The translations under genes and the position numbers were made by a program. Below the pieces are notes generated by a model. That model was not told the DNA's origin. It saw only the letters and a program-made list of their open reading frames with translations, and made no database searches. Source: GWF2-38-10 sp964527595 (GTDB taxonomy: Bacteria > Babelota > Babeliae > Babelales > RVW-14). Taken from it: 64,000 nt of DNA. This document shows, one piece after another, positions 52,069 to 61,695 of this stretch (the stretch's first letter is position 1; each line of letters begins with the position of its first letter). The DNA lies in NCBI GenBank assembly GCA_964527595.1, contig CAZGPI010000004.1, positions 24,986 to 88,985 of the forward strand, in the 5' to 3' direction.

Positions 52069-55000
52069 CTAATTATTCAAAGATATTTTGTCTAACCCAA
52101 TCTCAAGCTGTTCTTCTTCTCGTGCTTTTTTTTCAAAATCAGAGATGTCTTCGCCGAGATGCTTTTTGTTAAAAAATGGAATTCCTGTTCCAGCTGGTAT
52201 TAGTTTACCAATAACTATGTTTTCTTTCAACCCATATAAGTAATCAATTTGGCCAACAAGTGATGCCTCTGTTAATACTCGCGTTGTCTCTTGGAACGAT
52301 GCGGCTGAAATAAAGCTTTCCGTACCCAAAGAGGCCTTTGTAATACCCATAAGAATCGGTTTAGCTATCGCTACTCGACGACCATCTTTTGCCATTAAGC
52401 GATTTACCGTTTGCAAATGAATCTTGTCTACACGATCACCAATCACAAAGTTTGTATCACCAGAGTCGGTAATACGCACTTTCTTTAACATTTGACGAAC
52501 AATAATTTCAATGTGTTTATCATTGATATCAACGCCCTGCAAACTATAAATTTCTTGAACTTCGCGAACAAGATAGCGCTGCGCTTCATCTGGCCCCAAT
52601 ATTCTTAAAAGATCGTGAGCATTAGGGACGCCTGATGTTAATGGATCGCCAGCCTTGACCTTTTCACCATCTTCAACGTTAAGGTGTCGGTTACGAGGAA
52701 CATTGTACTCAAATACCTCGCCCTCATCCGTAGTAACCGTGATGCGTCTTTGTCCACGATGTACGCCACCAAAATTTACAACACCGTCGGCTTCGCCTAA
52801 TATTGCCATGTCTTTTGGTATGCGAGCTTCAAACAATTCGGTAACGCGAGGCAAACCACCGGTAATATCACGCGTTCTTTTTTCTTCGCGTGGAAGTCTT
52901 GCCAAAAAGTCACCTGGTTGTACTTCGGTGTTGTTTTCAACTGAAATAATGGCGCCCGTTGGAAGATAATAGTGTCCAAGCTCCCCGCCTTCTTTATCAA
53001 CAATCGAAATACATGGTTGTCGCTTTTCATCGCGGCGCTCAAGAATAACCTTGTTTGACTTACTAACTGTTTCGTCAAATTGTTCTTGATAAGTAACGTT
53101 TTCAATAAGATCAATGAACTGAACTCGGCCACCTTTTTCGGTCAAAATTACTTTGAATGGATCCCATTCAGCAAATTTTTGCCCTTCTTTGACCATGCTT
53201 CCATCTTCAACCAGAAGGGTTGTGCCATACTCAAGCTTAAATTCTGCAAGTTCACGACCATCTTCAGAAACAATAACCAAATGTGATCTTCTATTCATAA
53301 CAACATTAAGGTTTTTGCGACTTCGTATTGTATGAATACCTCGATAAACAACCTTACCGCTAACTCTGGTCTTAAAGAAGGTTTCTTCGACCAAGCCGCT
53401 TGCCGTACCGCCAACGTGGAAAGTTCTCATGGTAAGCTGCGTACCTGGTTCACCAATCGATTGTGCTGCGATAATACCCGTAGCCGTTCCAATATCAACA
53501 AGCTCAAGTGTCGACAAATCCATTCCATAACATTTCGCGCAAATACCACGCTTTGAGGCACAAGTAAGAACTGAACGTACAGCAATTTCGCTGACCGCAG
53601 AGTCTCGTAATTGTTCAACTACCGCGTGAGTAATTAACTCGCCTTGCTTGGTAATTAATTGGCCAGACAATGGATCCTTGACATCTTCGGCCGTGATACG
53701 CCCAAAAACACGATCTGGAAGTGCTGCTATTATTTCACCTGATTCTTTAAGATCGCTAATGGTAACATATCCGAGCGTTTGGCAGTCGACCTGTGTTATC
53801 ACAACGTCTTGTGCAACGTCAACCAATCGACGAGTCAAATATCCTGAATCTGCTGTCTTAAGTGCTGTATCCGCCAAACCTTTACGGGCACCATGTGTTG
53901 AAACGAAATATTCAAACACAGTTAAGCCTTCTTTAAAGTTTGCCAGAACTGGGGTTTCCATAATTTCACCTGATGGCTTTGCCATCAGTCCTCTCATGGC
54001 CGCCAACTGACGAATCTGTTGTTTAGAGCCTCGAGCTCCAGAATCAAGCATCATAAAGACCGGATTGAATGGATCATTTTTCTTTTCTGCATTTGCCGAA
54101 GCCAAGCGATCTTCTTCTTCGAGAAGCGTGATCATCTCTTTCGTAACGTCTTCGGTTGTATGCGCCCAAATCTGAATTACCTTATTATAGCGCTCTCCAT
54201 TGGTAATAGCGCCATCAAGATAGAGGGCTTCTGTTTTTTCAACTTCTTTTTTACGTTGATTAATAATTGCTGTTTTGGATGGTGGGATAATAAGATTATC
54301 CATCGAAAGCGAAATGCCGCCCAAAGTTGCATACGTAAAACCAAGTTTTTTAATTTTATCAAGTGCGATAACTGTAGCGTCGCCACCACAAGCCTTATAC
54401 ATGCCTTCAACAAGCTTTACAAGGTCCTTTTTTTTGACGGCTTTATTTATCCAATCAAAAACAGCGGTCTTTGGCAACGATTCATAGAGAATGACGCGAC
54501 CAACTGTTGTGCTAACGACAACATTGCTTGGCAGACGAACCTGAATCGGAGCTTGAATATTGACCTTACCATGCTGATACGCATAAATAACTTCTTCTAT
54601 ACTTGAAAAAATCAATCCTTCGCCAAGAACATTCTTGCGGCCCTTGGTCATATAATAAAGGCCGAGCACCATATCCTGTGAAGGTACGGCCAATGGACGA
54701 CCACTAGAAGGAGAAAGAATGTTCTTTGTTGAAAGCATTAAGCGTTCTGCTTCGAGACGCGACTTTTTGCTCAAAAGAACGTGAACTGCCATCTGGTCAC
54801 CGTCAAAGTCTGCGTTAAATGCTGCGCAAACCAACGGGTGAATTTTAATGGCCTTACCCTCAACGAGTATTGGGTAAAAGGCTTGAATACCAAGACGGTG
54901 AAGCGTAGGCGCACGATTAAGAAGTACTGGGCGCTCAAAAACAACGGCTTCTAGAGCCTCCCAAACCTCTGGCGTCATCTCTTCAACCATGCGTTTGGCA

Positions 55001-56196
55001 ACTCGAAGGTTAATTGCGTGCTCGCGATTTTGCAATTCAACGTAGACGTATGGCTTGAACAACTCAAGTGCCATAAGTTTTGGTAATCCGCACTGAGACA
55101 ACTTAAGCTCTGGATCAACAACAATGACCGAACGACCAGAATAGTCAACGCGTTTACCTAAAAGGTTTTGTCGGAATCGGCCTTGTTTGCCACGAAGCAT
55201 TTCGCTAAGAGACTTCAGAGGGCGACGATTCGAACCACGCACAGGCTGACCACGTCGTCCGTTGTCAATAAGTGCATCAACAGCTTCCTGAAGCATACGC
55301 TTTTCATTTTTAATAATAACATCAGGGGCTTCAAGCTCAATAAGACGCTTAAGGCGAATATTTCTGTTTAGAACCCTGCGATACAAATCATTAAGATCAG
55401 AACTTGCAAAGCGACCGCCCTCAAGAGGAACCAATGGACGAAGCCCTGGCGGTAGCACCGGAAGAACTTCCATGATAATCCATTCTGGGCGAATGTTTGC
55501 TTTAGCCAGACCTGATATCACTTTATATCGCTTGGCTAAACGATGCTTAACAGAAACGGATGCCGTTTGCTCATAATCATCTTGCAGTTTACGCGCCTCA
55601 AAATTGAGGTCCATAAGAGCCAAAAGTATACGGATAGCTTCCGCGCCCATCTCAGCCTTAAAGATGATGTCATCTTCATGTGTATGAAGATATTCTTCAT
55701 ATTCTTGGCTGCTTAAGAGTGTTTTGTTGGCATATGGTGATCCACCTTGGTTGACAACAATATAACTATCAAAATAAATAACACGCTCAAGATCGCGCAC
55801 CGTCATACCGGTTATCAAGCTCAGGTAACTTGGAATACCTTTTAAAAACCAAATATGGCACACTGGCGAAACAAGATTAATGTGTCCCATGCGCTCACGA
55901 CGAACACGTGCTTGTATAACTTCAACGCCGCACTTTTCGCAAGTAACGCCACGATGCTTCATTCTCTTGTATTTACCGCAATTACATTCCCAGTTTTTTA
56001 CTGGACCAAAAATGCGTGCGCAAAATAATCCATCGCGCTCAGGCTTAAGCGTGCGATAGTTGATTGTCTCTATTTTTTTAACTTCACCATATGAAAGTGA
56101 ACGAATTTTATCTGGTGAAGCGATTCCCACACGTATTGAATTAAACTGATTTGAATGGATGTATTCTCGAAATCTTTCAAGCATTCTATTATTCAC
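52069..56196 (-). CDS. rpoC: RNA polymerase subunit beta'
   Basis: A 1375-residue catalytic subunit. The zinc site is C-x-C-x...C-x-x-C in WECNCGKYKRMKHRGVTCEKCG, the catalytic aspartates are in NADFDGDQMAVHV, the trigger-loop and bridge-helix region has GARGSKQQIRQLAAMRGLM, and the rudder/lid motif RGKQGRFRQNLLGKRVDYSGRSVI is intact. The length is close to E. coli (1407). The start is best read as the GTG at 56196, 7 nt after AAGGAG; this gives an 8-nt overlap with rpoB. An ATG at 56184 would have the site 19 nt away. It is followed by tRNA-Val. Confidence 0.97.
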   Translation of the reverse strand: MNNRMLERFREYIHSNQFNSIRVGIASPDKIRSLSYGEVKKIETINYRTLKPERDGLFCARIFGPVKNWECNCGKYKRMKHRGVTCEKCGVEVIQARVRRERMGHINLVSPVCHIWFLKGIPSYLSLITGMTVRDLERVIYFDSYIVVNQGGSPYANKTLLSSQEYEEYLHTHEDDIIFKAEMGAEAIRILLALMDLNFEARKLQDDYEQTASVSVKHRLAKRYKVISGLAKANIRPEWIIMEVLPVLPPGLRPLVPLEGGRFASSDLNDLYRRVLNRNIRLKRLIELEAPDVIIKNEKRMLQEAVDALIDNGRRGQPVRGSNRRPLKSLSEMLRGKQGRFRQNLLGKRVDYSGRSVIVVDPELKLSQCGLPKLMALELFKPYVYVELQNREHAINLRVAKRMVEEMTPEVWEALEAVVFERPVLLNRAPTLHRLGIQAFYPILVEGKAIKIHPLVCAAFNADFDGDQMAVHVLLSKKSRLEAERLMLSTKNILSPSSGRPLAVPSQDMVLGLYYMTKGRKNVLGEGLIFSSIEEVIYAYQHGKVNIQAPIQVRLPSNVVVSTTVGRVILYESLPKTAVFDWINKAVKKKDLVKLVEGMYKACGGDATVIALDKIKKLGFTYATLGGISLSMDNLIIPPSKTAIINQRKKEVEKTEALYLDGAITNGERYNKVIQIWAHTTEDVTKEMITLLEEEDRLASANAEKKNDPFNPVFMMLDSGARGSKQQIRQLAAMRGLMAKPSGEIMETPVLANFKEGLTVFEYFVSTHGARKGLADTALKTADSGYLTRRLVDVAQDVVITQVDCQTLGYVTISDLKESGEIIAALPDRVFGRITAEDVKDPLSGQLITKQGELITHAVVEQLRDSAVSEIAVRSVLTCASKRGICAKCYGMDLSTLELVDIGTATGIIAAQSIGEPGTQLTMRTFHVGGTASGLVEETFFKTRVSGKVVYRGIHTIRSRKNLNVVMNRRSHLVIVSEDGRELAEFKLEYGTTLLVEDGSMVKEGQKFAEWDPFKVILTEKGGRVQFIDLIENVTYQEQFDETVSKSNKVILERRDEKRQPCISIVDKEGGELGHYYLPTGAIISVENNTEVQPGDFLARLPREEKRTRDITGGLPRVTELFEARIPKDMAILGEADGVVNFGGVHRGQRRITVTTDEGEVFEYNVPRNRHLNVEDGEKVKAGDPLTSGVPNAHDLLRILGPDEAQRYLVREVQEIYSLQGVDINDKHIEIIVRQMLKKVRITDSGDTNFVIGDRVDKIHLQTVNRLMAKDGRRVAIAKPILMGITKASLGTESFISAASFQETTRVLTEASLVGQIDYLYGLKENIVIGKLIPAGTGIPFFNKKHLGEDISDFEKKAREEEQLEIGLDKISLNN

Positions 56197-59100
56197 CGAA
56201 CTGCTCCTTACTGGTCTTTAGCAGGTCTACTTCTAGCCCTAAACTTTGAAGTTCTTTCACCAATACGTTAAACGATTCTGGAACGCCAGCTTCTGGAACT
56301 TCATCCCCACGAACAATTGCTTCGTACGCCTTGATACGCCCATTAACATCGTCTGATTTAAGCGTAAGCATTTCCTGCAGCGTATATGCCGCACCGTATG
56401 CGTACAATGCCCATACTTCCATTTCACCCAAACGCTGACCACCGAACTGAGCTTTACCGCCCAATGGCTGCTGTGTAATAAGCGAATATGGACCAACTGA
56501 TCGAGCGTGAAGCTTGTCATCAGCTAAGTGATTGAGTTTCATCATATAAATGCAACCAACCGTTACAGGCTGATCAAAGACTTCTCCTGATCTTCCGTCA
56601 AATAACTTGTAAGTTCCATTTTTTGGAAGCTTCAATTCTTCAAGGAGCGGTTGAATCTCTTGGGCATAATCAGCGCCAGCAAAAATAGGTGTTTTAATTG
56701 AAACGCCCTGCGTTGCGGTTTTTTTCGCTAATGCTAGAATATCGTCTTTGCCATATGTTTTTTCAAGGTCTTCGATTAACTCTTTACCATAAATCGCAAT
56801 AAGCTTTGATTTAACGTCTGCATAGCTTGCATCAACAATCTTTTCTGCAAATTGACGACCCAGTTCGCTACCAGCCATGCCAAGGATTGTTTCAAGTATT
56901 TGACCAAGATTCATACGACCAGGAACACCGAGCGGATTGAGTACCACATCAACGGCCTGACCATTTTCTAAATATGGCATATCTTCAATGTTAACAATTC
57001 TGGACACGACGCCCTTATTACCATGTCGTCCGGCAACTTTATCACCAACAGAGACCCGACGTTTATTGGCAACATAGACCTTGATCATTTTAATAACACC
57101 GGAAGGCAACTCGTCACCTTTACGCAACTGATTGATGCGGTCTTCCTTTAATGCAGCAAGGACATGAACCTGATTTGTGTAAATTTCTTTATATTGAGCA
57201 AGTTGTGCATCAAGTTCTTTATTTTTTGTCGCTACATCAAGCAATTTTTCAAGATCTTCGTTTTCGAACTTGCCCTTGATTTTGCTTTTTTCAAGCAGCG
57301 CAAGAACTTTTTCCTTGATCCCTCGACGAAGAATTGAAAGATGGAACGCATGTACTTCTTCAATCGTTGTTGTTTCTTTTAACACAAATTCTTTATAGCG
57401 CTTATCCTTACGGATTCCGCTACGCGAAAAGATTTTAACGTCAACAACGGTACCCTCAGCCCCTGGTGGAACACGCAAGGATGTATCGCGAACTTCTCTG
57501 GATTTTTCACCAAAAATTGCGCGTAGCAGTTTTTCTTCAGGGGAAACTTGAATGTCACCCTTAAGAGTTACCTTACCTGTTAAAATATCGCCAGGCTTAA
57601 CACGTGTACCTATTTTAACTACACCATCTTCATCAAGAGCCGAAAGGTCTTTTTCCGAAACATTTGGAATGTCTCGCGTAATTTCTTCTGCCCCAAGCTT
57701 TGTTTCTCGTGCCTCAACAATAAACTCCTCGACGTGCACCGACGTATATACATCATCTGCAACAAGTCGTTTACTCATTACGATAGCATCTTCAAAGTTG
57801 TAACCTTGCCATGGCATAAAAGCAACCAATACGTCATTGCCAAGCGCAAGCTCGCCATTGTTTGTTGCTGCACCATCGGCAAGAGCTGATCCTTTTTCAA
57901 CTTTGTCGCCAACCATAACAATTGGATTATAATGAATCCAGGTATTATGACTTGAGCGCCCAAACTTTTTAAGCGTATAAATTTCGATTGGCTTGGAAAA
58001 CCAAGTATTACTGTTGCCAGCAACCTCATCGATACAAATGATGATTTTCTCACTTGAAACGTATTCAACAATACCAGCACTCTTGGCACGAATAACAGCC
58101 CCTTCAAGGGAACCAACCTCTAGCTCCATTCCAGTACCGACCATTGGCGCCTGACATCTGATAAGCGGTACTGACTGCCGTTGCATGTTCGAACCCATCA
58201 ATGCACGGTTAGCATCATCATGCTCAAGAAACGGAATTAGACTTGTTGGTACCGAGAACAATTGTCGCGGTGAAGCGTCAATATAAGATACCGACTGAGA
58301 ATCGACGAGCAAAATATTGCCATTTTTACGGGCAAGAACCTTGGCGTCGGTCATTTTATTTTTTTTATCGAGTGGAACCGTTGACTGAGCAATCGTTTCG
58401 CCTATCTCGTGAAAAGCGTCAAGATAATCGATTCCCTCTTGCACAACACCATTCTTAACTGGCCGATAAGGAGTTTCAATAAAGCCAAGTTCGTTAACTT
58501 TTGCATATGTTGAAAGTGAGGATATCAAACCAATGTTTTGACCTTCTGGCGTTTCAATTGGACAAATTCTGCCATAATGCGATGTATGAACGTCGCGAAC
58601 CTCAAACGTTGCACGCTCTCGAGTAATACCGCCAGGCCCAAGAGCAGAAAGACGACGCTTATGCGCCATTTCTGCAAGAGGGTTTGTTTGGTCCATAAAC
58701 TGAGATAATTGGCCTGTTCCAAAAAATTCACGCAATACCGCAGCCAATGGCTTCACATTTAAGAAGTCGTACGGCATAAGAGCAACGTAATTTTCTTGTA
58801 GGCGAAAACGTTCTTTGACTATTCGCTCAAGCCGCGCAAAACCAACATATAGCTGACTTTGCAATAATTCACCAACTAAACGTACCGCTCGATTGCCAAG
58901 GTGATCAATATCGTCAAGCTCTCCTTCTCCTCGCTCTTTTAGAGCAACAAGATATCTAAGCGTTGCGATAATGTCTTCTTTGGTCAAATGTGTAATCGCC
59001 TCACTAATCTTAAGACCAAGCTTGCGATTACTACGAATACGCCCAACAATTGTTAAATCGTAAAAACGTGGATTGAAAAACAAATTTTGAACATGTTCTT

Positions 59101-60469
59101 CCATTGCAGAGAGTGTTGGGATGTCCCCAGGCTTCAATTTTCCGTACAATTCTTTAAGCGCATCCTCATATTTAGCAACATGATCTTGTGCAAATGTTAG
59201 CGCGAGCGTTGGTTGGAAGGCATAACCTGAAGATTGAATGACCTTAAAGGATTTGCATCTATTAAGAATGTTATCAATAACATCCTCGGTGATCACTGTT
59301 CCTTGTGATGCCAGTACCTCGCCAGTTTCCTTGTCAATGATATCTTCTGCAAGTACTTTATTTATAAGAACTGGTTTTCTGACAAATAACGAGGTCACGC
59401 CTGCTTTTACCAATTTATCAATGGTTTCTTTAACAAAGCGTTGGCCAAGGGTAAATTGGTCTTCGATATCTTTAGGGAGAGCTCCAGCTTCCAAACGTTG
59501 CCCTATGAGATTAGCATCAACTTTTTTGAGAAACTTATCGCCCTTAACGTCGATTGTTTCGAAATCATAAAAAAGCGAAAGAATGGATCTTTTGTCAATG
59601 CCAAGTGCTTGCAAAAAGGTTGTAACGAGTAATTTCTTTTTTTTGTCGATACGAACATAAAGAAGGTCGTTATGATCAAATTCAAAATCAAGCCATGAAC
59701 CACGATTTGGAATGATTCGAGCTATATGATATGGTTGTCCGCGAAAATCTTTGGTTTTTTTACTGAGCGTGAAAATAACACCAGGCGCACGATGAATTTG
59801 ACTAACAACAACGCGATCAACGCCATTGATAGCAAAAATGCCCTGACTGCCTAATTTAAAGCACCCGTCAGCGTCTTCGTAAAGATCAACCATTACAGGC
59901 AAGTCGCAAAAGAACACATCTTGTTCTTTAATATCGCGAATAACTTTTGCAGACGTCTGTTGATCAACATCCCAGGTAATTAATTGCAGCTTAACCTTGA
60001 TGGGCATGGAGTATGTTTTGCCACTATAACGGCACTCGTCAACAGGGGCTGCTACTTTGATGGTAACGCGTGAAAAACATTTTTTACAGTGAGTATATGA
60101 GGCAGTCGTTTTTTTACAGTTAGGGCAAGTGTTGCCGTCCAGGCTGTTAAACCCGTTTTTTTTGCATGAAGTACACTGCCATTTGTAGCGGTTTTGAATG
60201 CCAACAGTTTGGCCACAAATACACGACCAATCACCCAATTCATAACTAACGTATTCCAGCGAAATACGTTCATTGTGTTTGATAGGAAATGTATCCCGAA
60301 ATACTTTTTCTAAGCCAATGTGCTTTCGCTCCGAAGGCAGGCAGTCAAGTTGTGTAAAGTTGTTAAAAGACTTAGATTGAACCTCTATAAGATTGGGCAG
60401 TGAAACAACTTCTTTAATTTTACTAAACGACTTCCTTATAACTCCCTTACCTCTTCCAATGTGAGACAT
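56189..60469 (-). CDS. rpoB: RNA polymerase subunit beta with cysteine-rich insertion
   Basis: A 1426-residue subunit, about 80 longer than in E. coli. The core is standard: the rifampicin region reads FFGTGQLSQFMDQTNPLAE and HKRRLSALGPGG, the VDVVLNPLGVPGRMN and GGKAQFGGQRLGEMEVWA motifs are present, and the C-terminus leads into rpoC. The unusual part is near the N-terminus: between LEYVSYELGDW (71-81) and ECRYSGKTYSMP (145-156) there are about 60 extra residues with C83-x-C85, C99-xx-C102, C115-xx-C118 and C128-xx-C131, which look like two zinc ribbons. A start ribosome binding site (TAGGAGCG) is good. Confidence 0.97.
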   Translation of the reverse strand: MSHIGRGKGVIRKSFSKIKEVVSLPNLIEVQSKSFNNFTQLDCLPSERKHIGLEKVFRDTFPIKHNERISLEYVSYELGDWSCICGQTVGIQNRYKWQCTSCKKNGFNSLDGNTCPNCKKTTASYTHCKKCFSRVTIKVAAPVDECRYSGKTYSMPIKVKLQLITWDVDQQTSAKVIRDIKEQDVFFCDLPVMVDLYEDADGCFKLGSQGIFAINGVDRVVVSQIHRAPGVIFTLSKKTKDFRGQPYHIARIIPNRGSWLDFEFDHNDLLYVRIDKKKKLLVTTFLQALGIDKRSILSLFYDFETIDVKGDKFLKKVDANLIGQRLEAGALPKDIEDQFTLGQRFVKETIDKLVKAGVTSLFVRKPVLINKVLAEDIIDKETGEVLASQGTVITEDVIDNILNRCKSFKVIQSSGYAFQPTLALTFAQDHVAKYEDALKELYGKLKPGDIPTLSAMEEHVQNLFFNPRFYDLTIVGRIRSNRKLGLKISEAITHLTKEDIIATLRYLVALKERGEGELDDIDHLGNRAVRLVGELLQSQLYVGFARLERIVKERFRLQENYVALMPYDFLNVKPLAAVLREFFGTGQLSQFMDQTNPLAEMAHKRRLSALGPGGITRERATFEVRDVHTSHYGRICPIETPEGQNIGLISSLSTYAKVNELGFIETPYRPVKNGVVQEGIDYLDAFHEIGETIAQSTVPLDKKNKMTDAKVLARKNGNILLVDSQSVSYIDASPRQLFSVPTSLIPFLEHDDANRALMGSNMQRQSVPLIRCQAPMVGTGMELEVGSLEGAVIRAKSAGIVEYVSSEKIIICIDEVAGNSNTWFSKPIEIYTLKKFGRSSHNTWIHYNPIVMVGDKVEKGSALADGAATNNGELALGNDVLVAFMPWQGYNFEDAIVMSKRLVADDVYTSVHVEEFIVEARETKLGAEEITRDIPNVSEKDLSALDEDGVVKIGTRVKPGDILTGKVTLKGDIQVSPEEKLLRAIFGEKSREVRDTSLRVPPGAEGTVVDVKIFSRSGIRKDKRYKEFVLKETTTIEEVHAFHLSILRRGIKEKVLALLEKSKIKGKFENEDLEKLLDVATKNKELDAQLAQYKEIYTNQVHVLAALKEDRINQLRKGDELPSGVIKMIKVYVANKRRVSVGDKVAGRHGNKGVVSRIVNIEDMPYLENGQAVDVVLNPLGVPGRMNLGQILETILGMAGSELGRQFAEKIVDASYADVKSKLIAIYGKELIEDLEKTYGKDDILALAKKTATQGVSIKTPIFAGADYAQEIQPLLEELKLPKNGTYKLFDGRSGEVFDQPVTVGCIYMMKLNHLADDKLHARSVGPYSLITQQPLGGKAQFGGQRLGEMEVWALYAYGAAYTLQEMLTLKSDDVNGRIKAYEAIVRGDEVPEAGVPESFNVLVKELQSLGLEVDLLKTSKEQFGE
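60038..60229 (-). other. Cys-rich zinc-ribbon-like insertion in RpoB (residues about 81-144)
   Basis: This codes for the RpoB segment with eight cysteines in four CxC/CxxC pairs, absent from the corresponding place in E. coli RpoB, where the protein runs from SYRLGEP almost directly to the GVTYSAPLRVKL region. The reading frame is open and the rest of RpoB is intact, so this is an insertion and not an assembly error. Confidence 0.8.
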
Positions 60470-60553
60470 TCAATCGCTCCTACCCTAAAAATGACCAAAA
60501 TTTACCCGCACTGCTTTATGTTAATTTACTCATTCCCACTTAAAGAGCAAAAC

Positions 60554-60597
60554 GGGAGTCCGTTTTAAACACGCTTCAGCGCTTAAAACGGAATCCC
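60554..60597 (-). terminator. Attenuator-like hairpin between rplL and rpoB
   Basis: A 15-bp stem with one mismatch (60554-60568 and 60583-60597, 14-nt loop) is followed on the minus strand by GTTTTGCTCTTT. Position and shape match the rplL-rpoB attenuator known from E. coli; a fixed ratio of L7/L12 to RNA polymerase is its role there. Confidence 0.6.
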
Positions 60598-60625
60598 TTT
60601 CAAGCTTCATTATCAAAAAATGAGA

Positions 60626-61003
60626 TTAGGCAAGCTCGACTTTTGCGCCGGCTTCTTCCAACGTCTTCTTCATTTTTTGGGCATCTTCTTTTGCTGCTGA
60701 TTCAGCAACAACGAACGGTGCGCCTTCAACAGCTTCTTTAGCTGCTCCCAAAGAAAGAGTTGTTATTGTTCTTAATGCTTTAATAACTTTGATTTTATCG
60801 GTACCAGCTTCTTGCATAGTGACTTTATATTCACTCTTTTCTTCTGCTACTGGAGCTGCACCCGCGGCTACTGGAGCTGCGGCGGCGGCCATAGGGGCTG
60901 CTGCAGTAACACCAAATTTTTCCTCTAAGGCCTTAACAAGTTCTGCAAGTTCCATTACGGATAATTTGCCAATTTCATCGACAATCTTTACTGTGGCTGA
61001 CAT
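60626..61003 (-). CDS. rplL: 50S ribosomal protein L7/L12
   Basis: A 125-residue protein. The N-terminal dimerisation domain (about 1-33) contains LSVMELAELVKALEEKFGV, an Ala-rich flexible hinge follows (about 34-55), and the C-terminal factor-binding domain carries KIKVIKALRTITTLSLGAAKEAVEGAP. It forms the ribosomal stalk with L10 and recruits translation GTPases. AAGGGAG precedes the ATG. A 144-nt gap from rplJ may hold its own promoter, and a hairpin separates it from rpoB. Confidence 0.97.
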   Translation of the reverse strand: MSATVKIVDEIGKLSVMELAELVKALEEKFGVTAAAPMAAAAAPVAAGAAPVAEEKSEYKVTMQEAGTDKIKVIKALRTITTLSLGAAKEAVEGAPFVVAESAAKEDAQKMKKTLEEAGAKVELA

Positions 61004-61122
61004 AGAATTAACTCCCTTAGTAAAACAACTTAACTCTGTTTGTTTTTCAAAAAACGATATTTTTAACTATTTCCGCATATTGATACTTCAGAAAACCCCC
61101 GAAACTCACAGGCCTTTTCTAA

Positions 61123-61131
61123 AGTATAGCA
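61123..61131 (-). promoter_or_regulatory. Candidate extended -10 promoter ahead of rplL
   Basis: On the minus strand TGC-TATACT (61131 down to 61123) fits an extended -10 box, with no good -35 upstream. It lies in the 144-nt rplJ-rplL gap and could add extra rplL transcription, as L7/L12 is needed in more copies than L10. Confidence 0.4.
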
Positions 61132-61147
61132 TAAAAAATCAATGCGG

Positions 61148-61666
61148 CTACTGCTTCTTTTCGGCTATTTGCTTAATTGCATAAACAGGTTTTAATAACA
61201 CCTGATTAAGGGTATACGCCAAGGCGGTAAGAGGAGCCTTAATGGTACCAACAACTTGAGCCAACAGCACTTCGCGAGAAGGCAGCAAGGCCAGCGATTC
61301 AATTTCCTGTGCGCTTAAAACTTTGAATTCAAAGAACCCAGACAATATCTTTAAAGATTCATGAGCTTTTGAAAATTCAGAAAGCTTCTTTGCCACCGAA
61401 GGCACATCTTTTTGAGCAAAAACAAGCGCTACCTGGTCTTTAAATTGCTCTTTAAAGCTGCCAATGCCTTTAATGTCATCAACGGCTATCTTCATAAGGT
61501 TTGTCTTTGTAACCTTTAAAGAACCATTGGTTTCTCGCAATTTTTTTCTCAAATCTTGCACAAGCGCTACGCTTAAGCCTTTGTAATTAACTAGAAACGC
61601 TGCCTGAGATTCTGAAAACATTTGCTTAAAGTCTGAAATTGCTATTTCTTTTTGCTGACGATTCAT
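61148..61666 (-). CDS. rplJ: 50S ribosomal protein L10
   Basis: A 172-residue protein. MNRQQKEIAISDFKQMFSESQAAFLVNYKGLSVALVQDLR (in part) is the N-terminal rRNA-binding domain, KVTKTNLMKIAV is the conserved strand pair, and the C-terminal helix that binds L7/L12 dimers ends KQIAEKKQ. It anchors the stalk to 23S rRNA. AAAGGAAC precedes the ATG. It follows rplA by 29 nt. In E. coli L10 represses its own operon; no operator can be recognised by eye here. Confidence 0.93.
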   Translation of the reverse strand: MNRQQKEIAISDFKQMFSESQAAFLVNYKGLSVALVQDLRKKLRETNGSLKVTKTNLMKIAVDDIKGIGSFKEQFKDQVALVFAQKDVPSVAKKLSEFSKAHESLKILSGFFEFKVLSAQEIESLALLPSREVLLAQVVGTIKAPLTALAYTLNQVLLKPVYAIKQIAEKKQ

Positions 61667-61695
61667 CTTAAAGTTCCTTTGTTAATCAGTATCCG

